Notes: a model not told the origin generated them from the letters alone. DNA of 64,000 bases from an uncultured Methylophilaceae bacterium (GCA_905618945.1 CAJQTF010000011.1:62001-126000); one strand, 5' to 3'; counted from the first letter of the stretch, positions 39,165 through 51,997 are shown. Translations and numbers: made by a program.

Positions 39165-40823
39165 TTACATTTTTTGGGGGGCTTCAATGCCTAATAAGTG
39201 CAAACCATTTCTTAAAACATACTTTGCACTATTGATTAATGATAATCTTGCAATTTTAATTTTTTCGTCTTCTACTAAGAATTTACTATCATTATAGTAG
39301 CTATGGAGTTCTGCTGCACAATCTTTGAGAAAATTAGCTATTTGATGAGGGGCAAGCTCATTAGTAGCTTGTAAAACAATCTCAGGATAAATTCCAATGC
39401 TTTTAATTAATTTTAGTTCAGCTTGGCTATCAAAAGTAAAAGAATCATCAAGTTTGAGTGTGGAAATATCACCCCCCCATTGCTCGAGTACTTTAGATAT
39501 TCTTGCATGAGCATATTGAATGTAAAAAACAGGGTTATTATTATTTTGACTTTTAGCTAAATCAACATCAAAGACTAATTGTGAATCAGGCCTTCTTGCC
39601 ACTAAAAAATATCGTGTGGCATCGCAGCCCACCTCATTAATTAATTCTCTTAAAGTTAAATAACTGCCTGCTCTTTTTGAGATTTTAATCTCTTTATTTC
39701 CTTTAATGACAGTAATCATTTGATGAAGTACATATTCTGGCCAATCTTTTGGTATATTTTTATTTAGTCCTTGAAGTCCAGCCCGAACCCGACTAATTGT
39801 ACTGTGATGATCTGCTCCTTGCTCATTAATAACTTTCTTAAATCCTCTTTCCCATTTGTCTAAATGATAAGTTACATCAGGTATAAAATAAGTATAGCTT
39901 CCATCTGTTTTTTGCATCACACGATCTTTATCATCTCCAAAGTTTGTAGTTTTTAACCATAGTGCACCATCTTTTTCATATGTGTGCCCTTCTTTAATAA
40001 GGGTATTAACAACTTTTTCAACTTTGCCATTTTCATAAAAAGAAGATTCTAAACTATAGACATCGAATTTAGTTCTAAAAGCTATGAGATCTTGATCTTG
40101 CTCGTTTCTGAGATAGGCGACACTAAATTCTTGCATCGATTTAGTATCTTTAATTTTACCAGAGGCCTTAATGCTTTCTCCCTGGCATTCTATTGTTTCC
40201 ATTGATAAAAAATCTTTTGCAATCTCATTTATATACTCTCCATGATAGCCATCAGAAGGAAATTTGGGATCATCGGTCGGAATATTTTGGCAAGATGCTT
40301 TTACAGAACGCGCCAAATTATTAATTTGTTCGCCAGCATCATTGTAATAAAACTCACGTGTAACAATCCAACCAGATGCTTCAAAAAGCCGAGCTAAACA
40401 GTCACCAATTGCTGCCCCTCTTCCATGGCCAATATGGAGAGGCCCTGTTGGATTTGCAGAAACAAATTCAATTTGTATTTTTTGATGATTACCGGTTTGG
40501 TTTTTCCCATAATCATTTTTTAAGTTTAAGGCGCTATTAATGATTACATTATTAGCTTTACTACTTAAAAAGAAATTTAGGAAGCCTGCACCTGCTATTT
40601 CAATTTTAGTAATAAGATCAGAAGGAGGTATTTTGTCTAAAATTATTGCTGCGACATCACGCGGGGACTTTTTTAATTTTTTAGATAATATTAGACATAA
40701 GTTTGTAGAGAAATCGCCATGGCTGATTATTTTTGGCCTGTCAATAATAATAATAGACGAATCAGTGTAATCAGTGATTTGTTTAACTACTGAAAAAAGT
40801 AATTCGGTCAGGTGTGCTTTCAC
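39165..40823 (-). CDS. argS: arginyl-tRNA synthetase
   Basis: ArgS charges tRNA-Arg. The 552-aa class I enzyme has the HIGH motif in ANPTGPLHIGHGRGAAIGD (about residue 122) and the Arg-specific SYTYFIPDVTYHLDKWERGF block. The KMSK site is degenerate (IKISKRAGSYLTLRELINEVG), which is common in ArgS. The C-terminal DALR anticodon-binding domain ends LRNGLHLLGIEAPQKM. It is divergent from priA with a 78-bp gap. Confidence 0.97.
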   Translation of the reverse strand: MKAHLTELLFSVVKQITDYTDSSIIIIDRPKIISHGDFSTNLCLILSKKLKKSPRDVAAIILDKIPPSDLITKIEIAGAGFLNFFLSSKANNVIINSALNLKNDYGKNQTGNHQKIQIEFVSANPTGPLHIGHGRGAAIGDCLARLFEASGWIVTREFYYNDAGEQINNLARSVKASCQNIPTDDPKFPSDGYHGEYINEIAKDFLSMETIECQGESIKASGKIKDTKSMQEFSVAYLRNEQDQDLIAFRTKFDVYSLESSFYENGKVEKVVNTLIKEGHTYEKDGALWLKTTNFGDDKDRVMQKTDGSYTYFIPDVTYHLDKWERGFKKVINEQGADHHSTISRVRAGLQGLNKNIPKDWPEYVLHQMITVIKGNKEIKISKRAGSYLTLRELINEVGCDATRYFLVARRPDSQLVFDVDLAKSQNNNNPVFYIQYAHARISKVLEQWGGDISTLKLDDSFTFDSQAELKLIKSIGIYPEIVLQATNELAPHQIANFLKDCAAELHSYYNDSKFLVEDEKIKIARLSLINSAKYVLRNGLHLLGIEAPQKM

Positions 40824-40901
40824 AAGGTTACAATAATAGTTAAAAGAGTTATTTTACCCTATCCATTGAGATATTTTTAAGGAATAAATTGCAAATAGGT
40901 A

Positions 40902-43091
40902 ATGAGTGATAAACAAAAATTTTTAAAAGTTGCTATTAATGTTCCTATTGATCAATTGTTTGATTATTTGCCAAATGGAGAGCCTTTTTCTATTGGGCAG
41001 TATGTAACGATTCCTTTTGGAAGAAGAAAATTGATCGGGGTTATTTATGGGATTTCTTTACATTCTCATATTCATCCATCTAAATTAAAATCAGTAATAA
41101 AAGTGGACCCAGAAGTAATTTTTGATACGCAAATGTTGAAATTGCTAACATTTGTTTCGGAATATTATCATTATCCAATTGGTCAAACGATAATGTCTGT
41201 TGTCCCTAGCCGTTTAAAAAATAATTTAAATCAATTGCGTCAGTATGAATTAATTTATCAAGCAACCGAGAAATTAACTAAAGAATTCATTAATCAATTA
41301 CCAGCACGCCAACTGAGAATAAGAAAAGTTGCAGAAGCAATACTTATAAGTGATATGAGGCAGACAGATGTTATGAAATTAGTTTCTAACTGGTCAGATT
41401 GTGTTCACAAGTTGGAAATATATGGGTGCTTGAAATCAAAAATATATGAGCCTAAAGAAGAGGTTTCAAAAGTTGAAATACCATCATTAAACGATGAACA
41501 AAAAGCAGTAATTAATGCTATTAAAAATAAAAAAGGATATCAAGCATCTTTAATTTTTGGCATTACTGGAAGTGGCAAAACAGAAGTTTATATGCAACTA
41601 ATCGAGCAGATTTTAAAAGAATCTAACGCCCAAGCTTTAATTCTAGTCCCTGAGATTAATTTGACCCCACAATTAGAAAATAGATTTCGTACACGATTCC
41701 CTACTAAAAAGTTAGTCAGTTTGCATAGTCATTTAACTGATATTGAGCGATTGGACAATTGGAGAAAAGCAAAGTCAGGTGAAGCTAGGATCATTATTGG
41801 GACAAGATTGGCGATTTTTACACCGATGCCTTTTATTAAGATAATTATTATTGATGAAGAACATGACATGTCTTTTAAACAACAAGATGGATTGAGATAT
41901 CATGCAAGAGATGTTGCAATGGTTCGTGCGAAAAATAGTAATATACCTATTGTATTAGGCACTGCAACGCCCTCTTTGGAGAGCTGGCACAATGCTACAC
42001 GCTTAGATAATAAATATAATTTCTTGAAGTTAAGTTTTCGAGCAGTTAAAGAAGCGTCTCTTCCAAAAATACAAACAATCTTAGTAAATGATAAAACTAA
42101 AAACGGAATTTCTAGGGCATTAGTGGATGCGATAAATGATCGACTAAAACGTAAAGAGCAATCATTAATTTTTATTAACCGAAGAGGTTTTGCCCCCACT
42201 CTCTTTTGCTCTTCCTGCAGCTGGACTGCGGAATGTAAAAGATGTAGCTCTAAATTGGTAGTTCATCAGAAAACAAATAGATTGAAATGCCATCATTGTG
42301 GACATGATCAGAATATAATTAATCAATGCCCTATATGCGCTAGCATGGGTTTACGCCCACTTGGCTCAGGAACACAAAAAGTAGAAGAGGCTTTAAACAA
42401 ATTATTTCCTAATGCATCTATTTTAAGGGTCGACAAAGATACTACAAGGACTAAAAAATCTTTAACTTTGCTTCACGATAGAATGAACAATCGAGAAATT
42501 GACATACTAGTTGGAACTCAAATGTTAGCTAAAGGGCACGATTTCCCTTTTTTAACTTTGGTTGGAATTCTTGATGCAGACAATGCTTTATATAGTCCAG
42601 ATTATCGTGCCCCAGAAAAATTATTTTCACAATTAATGCAAGTATCTGGACGTGCAGGACGTTCCAATATAGCAGGAGAAGTTCTTATTCAAACCGTATT
42701 TCCACACAATCCAGTATTTGAGGGGGTTAAAAAACATAACTATGAAATTTTTGCTCAAACACTTCTTCAGGAAAGAGAGCAAATGGGCCTTCCCCCCTTT
42801 AGTTTTACTGCTATTTTGAGGGTTGAATCTAAACAATTAAAGTACTGCGAACAATTTATCAATGATGCAGCCAAATATGCTGAATCTTTATCAAATAAAG
42901 TTGTAATTTATGACCCTGTAAGGCCCTCAATAGAAAGATTAAAAGGTTACGAAAGATTTCAGTTATTTATTCAAGCTAATGCACGTAAAGATTTGCAAAA
43001 TCTATTAAAACAATGGACTGCTTATTTAAGACAATATCATTTAGCTAATAGAGTTAAGTGGTCTATTGATGTCGACCCTTTAGAATTTTAA
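40902..43091 (+). CDS. priA: primosomal protein N' (replication restart helicase PriA)
   Basis: PriA recognises stalled forks and reloads DnaB. The 729-aa protein has the N-terminal 3'-end binding domain, Walker A GITGSGKTEVYMQL at about residue 221, the Walker B box IIIDEEHD, and the zinc-binding insert with four CxxC pairs (CSSCSWTAECKRC, CHHCGHD, CPIC). Helicase motifs VGTQMLAKGHDFP and QVSGRAGRS follow. It is the first gene of a plus-strand run; the following thiD is 32 nt away. Confidence 0.97.
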   Translation: MSDKQKFLKVAINVPIDQLFDYLPNGEPFSIGQYVTIPFGRRKLIGVIYGISLHSHIHPSKLKSVIKVDPEVIFDTQMLKLLTFVSEYYHYPIGQTIMSVVPSRLKNNLNQLRQYELIYQATEKLTKEFINQLPARQLRIRKVAEAILISDMRQTDVMKLVSNWSDCVHKLEIYGCLKSKIYEPKEEVSKVEIPSLNDEQKAVINAIKNKKGYQASLIFGITGSGKTEVYMQLIEQILKESNAQALILVPEINLTPQLENRFRTRFPTKKLVSLHSHLTDIERLDNWRKAKSGEARIIIGTRLAIFTPMPFIKIIIIDEEHDMSFKQQDGLRYHARDVAMVRAKNSNIPIVLGTATPSLESWHNATRLDNKYNFLKLSFRAVKEASLPKIQTILVNDKTKNGISRALVDAINDRLKRKEQSLIFINRRGFAPTLFCSSCSWTAECKRCSSKLVVHQKTNRLKCHHCGHDQNIINQCPICASMGLRPLGSGTQKVEEALNKLFPNASILRVDKDTTRTKKSLTLLHDRMNNREIDILVGTQMLAKGHDFPFLTLVGILDADNALYSPDYRAPEKLFSQLMQVSGRAGRSNIAGEVLIQTVFPHNPVFEGVKKHNYEIFAQTLLQEREQMGLPPFSFTAILRVESKQLKYCEQFINDAAKYAESLSNKVVIYDPVRPSIERLKGYERFQLFIQANARKDLQNLLKQWTAYLRQYHLANRVKWSIDVDPLEF

Positions 43092-43123
43092 CTGGTTTAT
43101 TTAATTCACTATACAATAACAAT

Positions 43124-43957
43124 ATGATCAAATCACCTCCGAAAGTTATGACTTTTTCTGCAACAGATCCTACTGGTGGTGCTGGGTTGCAAGCTGATAT
43201 TTTAACTATTGCAAGCTTAGGTTGTCACCCAGTTTCAATTGCGACAGGGTTTACTATTCAAGACACCATTGGCGTTAACAAATTAATTCCTATTGATTCT
43301 GATATGGTAAATAATCAAGCCCGACTTATATTAGAGGATATGGAAGTGGAAATATTTAAATTGGGATTATTGGGAAGCAAAGAAAATATTACTACTATTG
43401 CTGAAATTATTTCGGATTATCCAGAAATCCCTCTAATTATAGACCCTGTTCTGGCTTCTGGGCGCGGAGATGAATTTTCTGATATCGAAGCTAGGAATAT
43501 GATGATGGAATTATTATTTCCTGAATCGTTATTAATAACCCCAAATAGCTTAGAAGCAAGGCAGCTGGTAAGTAATGAAGATGAACCTTCTGACTTATCC
43601 ATTGAGTTATGTGCGAGCCGTTTAAAAGAAATGGGATGTGAAAATATTTTAATAACAGGGACTCATGAGAATACAGAGAATGTGATTAATACTTTATATA
43701 GCTCATCAAATCAAATTATCCCATATCATTGGGATCGACTTCCTGGAAGTTACCATGGGTCAGGTTGTACGTTGACTTCTGCCATCTCTGCTTATTATGC
43801 ATTAGGATTGTCAATTGAAGAGGCCGTAGAAGAGGCTCAACATTTCACATGGCAAGCATTAAAAAATGGTTTTAAACCTGGTATGGGACAATTGATTCCA
43901 AACCGATTTTTTCAGGATAATGGTCTTGAAGACGATGGAAAATTTACACATCATTAA
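43124..43957 (+). CDS. thiD: hydroxymethylpyrimidine/phosphomethylpyrimidine kinase
   Basis: ThiD phosphorylates the pyrimidine precursor of thiamine to HMP-PP. The 277-aa product is a ribokinase-fold enzyme with ATDPTGGAGLQADILT near residue 13 and the anion-hole segment LPGSYHGSGCTLTSAISAY at about 208-226. Its end overlaps the start of thiE by up to 38 nt, so the two steps of pyrimidine activation and thiazole coupling are translated together. No TPP riboswitch is visible upstream. Confidence 0.95.
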   Translation: MIKSPPKVMTFSATDPTGGAGLQADILTIASLGCHPVSIATGFTIQDTIGVNKLIPIDSDMVNNQARLILEDMEVEIFKLGLLGSKENITTIAEIISDYPEIPLIIDPVLASGRGDEFSDIEARNMMMELLFPESLLITPNSLEARQLVSNEDEPSDLSIELCASRLKEMGCENILITGTHENTENVINTLYSSSNQIIPYHWDRLPGSYHGSGCTLTSAISAYYALGLSIEEAVEEAQHFTWQALKNGFKPGMGQLIPNRFFQDNGLEDDGKFTHH

Positions 43958-44573
43958 AGGTCTTTATGCTATAACGCCTGAAGAAAGGGATTTATTTGTA
44001 TTAATCTCAAAAGTAGAATCTTGTATTAAAGGCGGGGCAAGACTGATCCAATATCGATCTAAAAGCCTTTCTAAGATTGAGCAGGAGAAACAAGCAAGAA
44101 AAATTAAAATTGTATGTGATTACTATAAAGTACCATTAATTATAAACGACGATATTGAATTATGCCGTATTTTAGATGCAGATGGAGTGCATTTAGGTGA
44201 AAATGACGACAGTTTAGAAAAAGCACGTTTAATTCTGGGGCCTTCAAAGATAATAGGAGTTTCTTGTTACAACTCTATTGATAGAGTCAAAAACGCAGTA
44301 GATAATGGCGTAACGTATATAGCATTAGGGGCATGTTTTTCAACGACAACAAAGCCAAATGCACCAATAGCTTCATTAGATTTCATAGCTTTAGTTTTAA
44401 AAAAATTTAAAATACCTATAGTTGCAATTGGGGGAATTAATCTTGAGAATATAGAATTACTAACTAATGAGGGAATTAGTTGTATTGCAGTGATTAATAG
44501 TTTATTTAAAAAAAAAGACATAGAAGGAACGGCTAGGCAATTTTCAAGTCTTATAAAAAATGAGAAATTATGA
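43920..44573 (+). CDS. thiE: thiamine-phosphate synthase
   Basis: ThiE joins HMP-PP and thiazole phosphate to thiamine phosphate. The TIM-barrel product has [12 protein letters not shown] near the N-terminus, the diphosphate-binding [32 protein letters not shown], and the phosphate-binding [17 protein letters not shown]. The track start (ATG 43920) gives 217 aa; ATG 43935 ([15 protein letters not shown]) is equally plausible and overlaps thiD less. Its stop overlaps the hemL start by 4 nt. Confidence 0.95.
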   Translation: MVLKTMENLHIIKGLYAITPEERDLFVLISKVESCIKGGARLIQYRSKSLSKIEQEKQARKIKIVCDYYKVPLIINDDIELCRILDADGVHLGENDDSLEKARLILGPSKIIGVSCYNSIDRVKNAVDNGVTYIALGACFSTTTKPNAPIASLDFIALVLKKFKIPIVAIGGINLENIELLTNEGISCIAVINSLFKKKDIEGTARQFSSLIKNEKL

Positions 44574-45856
44574 CAGACAAAAATAAAAACCTATTTGAAT
44601 TATCTCAGAAATTTATTCCTGGAGGAGTTAATTCACCAGTTCGAGCGTTTTCTTCAGTTGGAGGCACGCCAATTTTCTTTAAAAAAGGATTGGGAAGTCG
44701 GCTTTGGGATGAGAATAATAAAGAATATATTGATTATATTAATTCATGGGGGCCAATGATTTTAGGCCACGCTCACCCAGAAGTAATTGAAGTGGTAAAA
44801 GAGATTGCAAAAAATAGCCTATCTTTTGGAGCACCAACTTCAAAAGAGTTAGATATGGCTGAAATGTTAGTTAGATTGGTGCCAAGTATGGAGCAGGTTA
44901 GGTTGGTAAGTAGTGGAACTGAAGCAACTATGAGTGCAATCCGGGTTGCAAGAGGGTTTACGTCAAGAGACCGTATTGTTAAATTTGAAGGTTGCTATCA
45001 TGGACATGCAGATGCATTATTAGTAAAAGCTGGATCAGGTGCTTTAACCTTTGGTCAGCCGAGTTCTGCTGGCGTACCTGCAGATGTAGCAAAGCACACC
45101 CACACACTTCCATTTAACGATACTGAGGCTTTAGAAAAATGCTTTACTGAGATGGGGAATGAGATTGCATGTGTCATTATTGAACCAATTGTGGGGAATA
45201 TGAATTTAATTTTACCTGACATTAAATTTTTAAAAAAATTGAGACAGCTTTGTACGCAACATAGCACCATTTTAATTTTTGATGAAGTAATGACTGGGTT
45301 TAGAGTCGCATTAGGAGGAGCTCAGGAGCTATATGGGGTAACTCCAGATATGACAACATTAGGAAAGGTAATCGGCGGTGGATTGCCGGTTGGTGCTTTT
45401 GGGGGCAAAAAAGAGATTATGCAAAAGTTAGCACCATTAGGACCAGTTTATCAAGCGGGTACTTTATCTGGAAATCCAGTTGCAGTTGCGGCTGGCTTAA
45501 AAACACTCGAACTAATTCAAAAACCAAATTTTTATCAACAATTGAGTTTAACGACAAAAAATCTAGTTGATGGAATGACAGAGGCTGCAAGTAAAAATGG
45601 TATTAAATTCTCTGCTAGAAGCGTAGGGGGGATGTTTGGTCTTTATTTTAGAGAATCACCCCCAAATAGCTTTGATGAAATCATGGAAAGTGATCGTGCA
45701 AAATTTAATAAGTTTTTTCATTCTATGTTGAAACAGGGTATTTATTTTGGCCCATCTGCATTTGAGGCTGGGTTTGTTTCGGCAGCACATACAGAAAAGG
45801 ATATTAATGAAACAATCAAAGCATCTCACAAGGCATTCGAAAGCTTAAATGATTAA
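44570..45856 (+). CDS. hemL: glutamate-1-semialdehyde 2,1-aminomutase
   Basis: HemL makes 5-aminolevulinate in the C5 route to haem, sirohaem and cobalamin. The PLP-binding lysine lies in [18 protein letters not shown] at about residue 265, and the family segments [18 protein letters not shown] and [20 protein letters not shown] are present. The 428-aa length is normal. It overlaps thiE by 4 nt. The same strand later holds hemE, another enzyme of the pathway, after the gltBD pair. Confidence 0.97.
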   Translation: MTDKNKNLFELSQKFIPGGVNSPVRAFSSVGGTPIFFKKGLGSRLWDENNKEYIDYINSWGPMILGHAHPEVIEVVKEIAKNSLSFGAPTSKELDMAEMLVRLVPSMEQVRLVSSGTEATMSAIRVARGFTSRDRIVKFEGCYHGHADALLVKAGSGALTFGQPSSAGVPADVAKHTHTLPFNDTEALEKCFTEMGNEIACVIIEPIVGNMNLILPDIKFLKKLRQLCTQHSTILIFDEVMTGFRVALGGAQELYGVTPDMTTLGKVIGGGLPVGAFGGKKEIMQKLAPLGPVYQAGTLSGNPVAVAAGLKTLELIQKPNFYQQLSLTTKNLVDGMTEAASKNGIKFSARSVGGMFGLYFRESPPNSFDEIMESDRAKFNKFFHSMLKQGIYFGPSAFEAGFVSAAHTEKDINETIKASHKAFESLND

Positions 45857-45875
45857 ATTAATTTTTTTCAAATCA

Positions 45876-45904
45876 TTGAGTAAATAGACAAATAAGCATA
45901 AAAT
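45876..45904 (+). promoter_or_regulatory. putative sigma-70 promoter of gltBD
   Basis: TTGAGT (45876-45881) and TAAAAT (45899-45904) are separated by 17 nt. They lie in the 94-bp hemL-gltB gap, 46 nt upstream of the gltB start codon. Confidence 0.5.
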
Positions 45905-45950
45905 TATCGGTTCCGTTTAGAAGAGTAAAAATATAAAGAATAAAAGTTTA

Positions 45951-48900
45951 ATGGCAAATCAAAAAAATTTAAAACAAGGCTTATATAACCCAAAAAATGA
46001 ACACGATTCTTGTGGTGTGGGGTTTATTACTAATATACATGGTAGGAAAAGTCATCGTATTGTTCAGCAAGGCCTAGAAATCCTCACAAATCTTACGCAT
46101 CGAGGTGCAACTGGATATGATCCGAAGCTTGGGGATGGTGCTGGATTATTGATACAGATGCCTGACAGTTTTTTTCGAGAAGAAATCAAAAATTTAAAAA
46201 CAGAACTGCCTGAAGCGGGGCATTATGGTGTTGGAATGATTTTTTTACCTCAGTCAAAGTCTGCAAGAGAAAAATGTGAGGCAATTATATCAAGGATGAT
46301 TGCAGAAGAAGGTCAAGTTGAAATAGGATGGAGGGAAGTTCCGGTTAATAATAAAAATATTGCTGCGGCAGCTCGAGATGTTGAACCAGTCATCAAGCAA
46401 ATTATTATCAGTAGAAATAAGAATTGTGCTTCACAAGATGATTTCGAAAGAAAATTATTTGTTATCCGTAAAAGAATTGAAATTGAAGTCAATAAGCTAG
46501 ATATTGATGACCCAGCAAAATTTTATATAACTTCAATGTCTTCAAGAACAATAGTTTATAAAGGCATGCTACTTGCATGTGAGGTCGGTATTTACTTTGA
46601 AGATTTATTAAATGAATTAATGCAGTCAGCGTTAGCTCTAGTTCATCAAAGATTTTCTACAAATACTTTCCCTTCATGGGAGCTTGCTCACCCTTACAGA
46701 ATGGTGGCTCATAATGGTGAAATTAATACTGTTCAAGGCAATGTGAATTGGATGAATGCTCGTCGTGAAAAAATGCATTCTTTGCTTCTTGGGAGAGATT
46801 TAGAAAAGTTATGGCCATTAATTGAGAATGGACAGTCAGATACAGCTTGCTTTGATAATTGTTTAGAGCTTTTAGTTGCTGGCGGGTACAGCCTTTCTCA
46901 TGCAATGATGATGTTAATCCCCGAGCCATGGGCAGGAAATTCACTCATGAGTGAAGAAAGAAAAGCATTTTATGAATACCATGCAGCCTTAATGGAGCCT
47001 TGGGATGGCCCTGCAGCTGTTGCTTTTACTGATGGAAAAATGATTGGAGCAACATTAGATAGAAATGGATTGCGACCTGCTAGATATTTACTGACTGACG
47101 ATGGCGATTTAATGATGGCCTCAGAAATGGGTGTTCTAAAGTTTCCTGAAGATAAAATTATAAAAAAATGGCGACTTGAGCCAGGGAAAATGTTACTTAT
47201 TGATCTCGAAGAAGGAAAATTAATTGAAGATGATGAGATTAAAGAATTGTTATCTTCAGAAAAACCATATCAAGACTGGATAAAAAAATCCCGTTATTTT
47301 TTAGGGGATTTAAAAGTTATCGATGTTAAATTTAAACACAAAGAAAGTCTGTTAGATTTACAGCAAAGTTTTGGGTATAGCCAAGAAGATCTCTCATTTA
47401 TTTTAAGCCCAATGATTGAAACAGGGCAAGAAAATTCCGGATCCATGGGCAATGATTCCGCATTGCCAGTTTTGTCAAACCGCCCTAAAATTTTATACAA
47501 TTATTTTAAACAATTATTTGCACAAGTTACTAATCCGCCAATAGATCCAATTCGTGAAAGCATAGTGATGTCATTAGTAACATTTATTGGACCTAAACCT
47601 AATCTTCTTGGAATTGAGGATAAAGAGCCACCTTTTAGATTGGAAGCTAGTCAGCCAGTTTTAAGTATCGACGAATTGGAGCAACTAAAAAAAATTGACT
47701 CATTGACAGAAAATAAATTTAAATCAAAAGTAATAGATATTACTTTTGTCACAGATTCGGATGAAGACTCTGCTGTTGCAATGAGAAATGCTTTAGAAGA
47801 TATTTGTAAAAATGCAGATCAGGCAATTAATGATGGATTTAATATAATAATTCTTTCCGATAGGGCTACATCTTCTGCTAGATTGGCAATTCCAGCCTTA
47901 CTTGCTTGCTCGTCAACGCATCAATTTTTAGTTAAATCTGGCAATAGAACAAATGCAGGATTAGTTATAGATACTGGCTCAGCAAGAGAAGTACACCATT
48001 TTGCTTTACTAGCAGGTTATGGTGCTGAAGCTATTTGCCCATGGTTAACATATGAAACAATAAAAACTCTCACCGATGATTTTATTATGGCTCAGGAAAA
48101 TTATATTAAGGCCATAGGCAAAGGTTTATTTAAGGTTATGTCAAAGATGGGAATATCAACCTATCAATCATATTGTGGGGCTCAAGTTTTCGAGGCAATT
48201 GGATTGAATGAGAATTTCATCGAAAAATATTTTACTGGGACTGTGTCTAATGTCGACGGAATTGGTATGGATCAAGTTGCTATGGAGGCCGTGAGAATTC
48301 ATCAATTAGCTTATGGTAATGACCCAGTATTAAGCAATGCTCTGGATGCTGGAGGAGAATATGCATTTAGGATTAGAGGTGAAGAGCATATGTGGACCCC
48401 TGAATCTATAGCTAAACTTCAACATTCAACTAAAAAAAATAATTATGAGACCTATAAAGAGTATGCAGAACTTATAAATAATCAAGCCCATAGACATATG
48501 ACATTGAGGGGCTTATTTGCATTTAAAATAAAAGAATCAATTCCTTTAGATGAAGTTGAGTCAGCAAAAGAGATTGTTAAAAGATTTACAACAGGAGCAA
48601 TGTCTTTAGGTTCTATATCAACTGAAGCACATTCAACTTTAGCTATTGCAATGAACCGAATAGGCGGTAAATCAAACACTGGCGAAGGTGGTGAAGATAT
48701 TCGAAGAAGTTTTCCAATTTTAAAAGACACTACAATTTCTGACCATTTAGATTCCGATATTATAATGAGAAATATTAATTTAAAAGCAGGAGATTCATTA
48801 CGATCTAGAATTAAGCAAGTAGCGTCTGGAAGGTTTGGAGTAACTGCAGAATATTTAGCATCTGCAGATCAAATTCAAATTAAAATGGCACAAGGGGCTA

Positions 48901-50570
48901 AACCCGGTGAGGGAGGGCAGTTACCCGGACATAAAGTTAGTGATTATATAGCTAAGCTTAGATTTTCTGTACCTGGAGTAGGTTTAATTTCACCACCACC
49001 ACATCATGATATTTATTCTATTGAGGACTTAGCTCAATTAATACATGATTTAAAAAATGCGAATCCAAAAGCTAGTATCTCAGTTAAATTAGTTGCAGAA
49101 ACAGGTGTAGGAACTGTAGCAGCTGGAGTAACCAAAGCCAAAGCAGATCATATTGTTATAGCAGGCCATGATGGCGGCACTGGAGCATCACCATTAACTT
49201 CGATTAAGCATGCAGGCGGGCCTTGGGAAATTGGATTAGCAGAAACCCAGCAAACTTTAATATTAAATCAATTAAGAAGCAGAGTCATACTCCAGGTTGA
49301 CGGCCAATTAAAAACAGGCAGAGACGTGGTTGTAGGGGCGATGTTAGGAGCTGATGAATTTGGTTTTGCGACTGCGCCACTTGTAGTTGAAGGTTGCATA
49401 ATGATGAGAAAATGTCATTTAAATACTTGTCCAGTTGGAATTGCTACACAAGATCCAGAATTAAGAAAAAGATTTTCTGGTCAGCCAGAACATGTAGTTA
49501 ACTTCTTTTTCTTTGTCGCTGAAGAGGCAAGGGAAATAATGGCATCTCTAGGTATCAGGAAATTTAATGATTTAATTGGGCGATCTGATTTATTAGATAA
49601 GCAAAAAGGTATCGAGCATTGGAAGATAAATGGACTTGATTTTAGTAAAATATTTTATCAACCTAAAATAGAGAATGATACTGCAAAATATAATACTGAA
49701 AGCCAAGATCATGGACTACAAAATGCTCTTGATAATGAATTAATTAAAAATACGATTTCTGCAATTAAAGATAAATCAAACATTACGTTTGATATATCAA
49801 TTACTAATGTTAATAGAACTGTCGGCACTATGCTTTCTCATGAAGTAGCAAAAAGATATGGAAATACAGGCTTGCCAGAAGATTCTATAAAGATAAACTT
49901 GAATGGAACTGCCGGACAAAGTTTCGGTGCATTTTTAGCTAAAGGGATAACTTTTAATCTTAGTGGTGAAGGTAATGATTACGTCGGTAAAGGACTTTGT
50001 GGAGGGAAGATTATTATACAACCACCCAAGAAATTTAGAGGGCTAGCTGAAGAGAATATTATTGTTGGAAACACGACTATGTATGGGGCAACATCTGGGG
50101 AAACTTATTTCAACGGGATTGGTGGCGAGCGGTTTTGTGTAAGAAACTCAGGAGCCTCTGCTGTGATAGAAGGCGTCGGCAATCATGGCTGTGAATATAT
50201 GACTGGCGGAACTGTAGTAATTTTAGGTAAAACAGGTCAAAATTTTGCAGCCGGAATGTCTGGTGGGGTTGCTTATGTTTATAATCCAAATAAGACATTT
50301 AAAAACTATTGTAATTTATCCATGGTAACACTCGATAAAGTGGAAAAAGAAAATATCGAATCTGATATACCTCAACATTTAAATTTGGCAGATGAGATAA
50401 TTTTGAAAACTCTTATTGAAAACCATTGTCAATATACTAAAAGCAATATTGCGAAAAAGATACTAAACCAATGGGATGTTGAATTAGAAAATTTTGTGAA
50501 AGTTATGCCAATTGAGTATAAAAGAGCATTGAACGAAATGAAAGAAACTAAAAAAAAGGAAGTGGCTTAA
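45951..50570 (+). CDS. gltB: glutamate synthase (NADPH) large subunit
   Basis: GltB makes two glutamates from glutamine and 2-oxoglutarate, with GltD, completing ammonium assimilation. The 1539-aa protein starts with a short propeptide (about 20 aa) before the glutaminase Cys in [14 protein letters not shown]. The FMN/synthase domain contains [25 protein letters not shown] and [18 protein letters not shown], the 3Fe-4S site is in [19 protein letters not shown], and the C-terminal beta-helix domain ([26 protein letters not shown]) is complete. Its stop overlaps the gltD start by 1 nt (TAATG). Confidence 0.97.
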   Translation: MANQKNLKQGLYNPKNEHDSCGVGFITNIHGRKSHRIVQQGLEILTNLTHRGATGYDPKLGDGAGLLIQMPDSFFREEIKNLKTELPEAGHYGVGMIFLPQSKSAREKCEAIISRMIAEEGQVEIGWREVPVNNKNIAAAARDVEPVIKQIIISRNKNCASQDDFERKLFVIRKRIEIEVNKLDIDDPAKFYITSMSSRTIVYKGMLLACEVGIYFEDLLNELMQSALALVHQRFSTNTFPSWELAHPYRMVAHNGEINTVQGNVNWMNARREKMHSLLLGRDLEKLWPLIENGQSDTACFDNCLELLVAGGYSLSHAMMMLIPEPWAGNSLMSEERKAFYEYHAALMEPWDGPAAVAFTDGKMIGATLDRNGLRPARYLLTDDGDLMMASEMGVLKFPEDKIIKKWRLEPGKMLLIDLEEGKLIEDDEIKELLSSEKPYQDWIKKSRYFLGDLKVIDVKFKHKESLLDLQQSFGYSQEDLSFILSPMIETGQENSGSMGNDSALPVLSNRPKILYNYFKQLFAQVTNPPIDPIRESIVMSLVTFIGPKPNLLGIEDKEPPFRLEASQPVLSIDELEQLKKIDSLTENKFKSKVIDITFVTDSDEDSAVAMRNALEDICKNADQAINDGFNIIILSDRATSSARLAIPALLACSSTHQFLVKSGNRTNAGLVIDTGSAREVHHFALLAGYGAEAICPWLTYETIKTLTDDFIMAQENYIKAIGKGLFKVMSKMGISTYQSYCGAQVFEAIGLNENFIEKYFTGTVSNVDGIGMDQVAMEAVRIHQLAYGNDPVLSNALDAGGEYAFRIRGEEHMWTPESIAKLQHSTKKNNYETYKEYAELINNQAHRHMTLRGLFAFKIKESIPLDEVESAKEIVKRFTTGAMSLGSISTEAHSTLAIAMNRIGGKSNTGEGGEDIRRSFPILKDTTISDHLDSDIIMRNINLKAGDSLRSRIKQVASGRFGVTAEYLASADQIQIKMAQGAKPGEGGQLPGHKVSDYIAKLRFSVPGVGLISPPPHHDIYSIEDLAQLIHDLKNANPKASISVKLVAETGVGTVAAGVTKAKADHIVIAGHDGGTGASPLTSIKHAGGPWEIGLAETQQTLILNQLRSRVILQVDGQLKTGRDVVVGAMLGADEFGFATAPLVVEGCIMMRKCHLNTCPVGIATQDPELRKRFSGQPEHVVNFFFFVAEEAREIMASLGIRKFNDLIGRSDLLDKQKGIEHWKINGLDFSKIFYQPKIENDTAKYNTESQDHGLQNALDNELIKNTISAIKDKSNITFDISITNVNRTVGTMLSHEVAKRYGNTGLPEDSIKINLNGTAGQSFGAFLAKGITFNLSGEGNDYVGKGLCGGKIIIQPPKKFRGLAEENIIVGNTTMYGATSGETYFNGIGGERFCVRNSGASAVIEGVGNHGCEYMTGGTVVILGKTGQNFAAGMSGGVAYVYNPNKTFKNYCNLSMVTLDKVEKENIESDIPQHLNLADEIILKTLIENHCQYTKSNIAKKILNQWDVELENFVKVMPIEYKRALNEMKETKKKEVA

Positions 50571-51997
50571 TGGGAAAAGTTACAGGATTTTTAGATTTTG
50601 CACGACAAAATGAGAGAAATCTTCCAACTGAAGAACGTGTAAAAAATTATAAAGAATTTATTTTGCATTTGACAGATGAAGAAGCAAAGGTCCAAGGGGC
50701 TCGCTGCATGGATTGCGGAATTCCATTTTGTAATAATGGATGTCCAGTAAATAATATCATCCCAGATTGGAATGATTTAGTTTTTAAGCAGGACTGGGAA
50801 GCAGCAATTGATGTACTTCATTCTACAAATAATTTTCCAGAGTTTACTGGGCGTATATGTCCAGCTCCTTGTGAGGCAGCATGTACCTTAAATATTAATT
50901 CAGATCCTGTAGGTATTAAATCAATAGAACATGCAATTATAGATAAAGCTTGGGAAAATAATTGGGTGCTTCCTCAAATATCAAAAATTAAAACTAAAAA
51001 GAAAATAGCTGTTGTTGGATCAGGTCCAGCCGGTCTTGCTGCAGCGCAACAGCTGGCAAGAGTTGGTCATGATGTAGAAGTTTATGAAAAAAATGATCGT
51101 GTTGGAGGCCTTCTTCGATACGGAATACCAGATTTTAAAATGGAGAAAATTCATATAGATCGAAGAGTTAATCAAATGGAAGCTGAGGGCGTAAAATTTA
51201 AGACAAATCAAAATGTGGGGGAAACTGTTGACCCTGAAAAATTAATAGAAGATTATGATGCGGTTATTTTAACCGGTGGAGCAGAGTGGCCAAGAGATCT
51301 TCCTGTACCAGGACGGGAGTTAGAAGGTGTTCATTTTGCAATGGATTTTTTACCATTTCAAAATAAAATCATAGCAGGTGATAAAGTTTCTGACCAAATT
51401 AAGGCAACCGGAAAGCATGTCGTGGTTATTGGTGGTGGAGATACTGGGTCCGATTGTGTAGGAACTTCAAATAGGCACGGTGCTTCTTCAATAACGCAAT
51501 TTGAATTAATGCCTCAGCCACCGGAGCAAGAAAATAAATCTATGATTTGGCCATATTGGCCATTAAAGATGAGAACATCTAGCTCACACGAAGAAGGATG
51601 CGATAGAGATTGGTCAATTGCTACCAAATCATTTGTTGGTGAAGATGGAAAAGTTAAAGAATTAATTGGTGTAAAAGTAGAATGGCGTGATGGAAAAATG
51701 CAGGAAATCCCTAATACAGAATTTAAATTAAAAGCAGATTTAGTTTTGTTGGCGATGGGATTTATGGGTCCACAACAAACAATGCTGGATAAATTCTTAA
51801 TTGAGAAAGACAAACGAGGCAATGCTAAAGCTTCTACAGAGGGAGATAAGGCTTATTTTACCTCAAGAGGAAAAGTTTTTGCAGCAGGGGACATGCGCCG
51901 TGGCCAATCTCTAGTTGTTTGGGCTATTAGAGAAGGTCGACAATGCGCACGCGCCGTAGATGAGTTCTTAATGGGCTCTTCAGTTCTTCCAAGATAA
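50570..51997 (+). CDS. gltD: glutamate synthase (NADPH) small subunit
   Basis: GltD takes electrons from NADPH and passes them via FAD and 4Fe-4S clusters to GltB. The 475-aa protein has N-terminal cluster cysteines in [20 protein letters not shown] and [14 protein letters not shown], the FAD motif [20 protein letters not shown] at about residue 147, and the NADPH motif [15 protein letters not shown] at about 286. The order gltB-gltD-hemE is conserved in several gammaproteobacteria. Confidence 0.97.
   Translation: MGKVTGFLDFARQNERNLPTEERVKNYKEFILHLTDEEAKVQGARCMDCGIPFCNNGCPVNNIIPDWNDLVFKQDWEAAIDVLHSTNNFPEFTGRICPAPCEAACTLNINSDPVGIKSIEHAIIDKAWENNWVLPQISKIKTKKKIAVVGSGPAGLAAAQQLARVGHDVEVYEKNDRVGGLLRYGIPDFKMEKIHIDRRVNQMEAEGVKFKTNQNVGETVDPEKLIEDYDAVILTGGAEWPRDLPVPGRELEGVHFAMDFLPFQNKIIAGDKVSDQIKATGKHVVVIGGGDTGSDCVGTSNRHGASSITQFELMPQPPEQENKSMIWPYWPLKMRTSSSHEEGCDRDWSIATKSFVGEDGKVKELIGVKVEWRDGKMQEIPNTEFKLKADLVLLAMGFMGPQQTMLDKFLIEKDKRGNAKASTEGDKAYFTSRGKVFAAGDMRRGQSLVVWAIREGRQCARAVDEFLMGSSVLPR

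Noticed and set aside
43092-43123. TPP riboswitch before thiD-thiE
   Set aside because: Only 32 nt separate priA and thiD, too short for a THI element.
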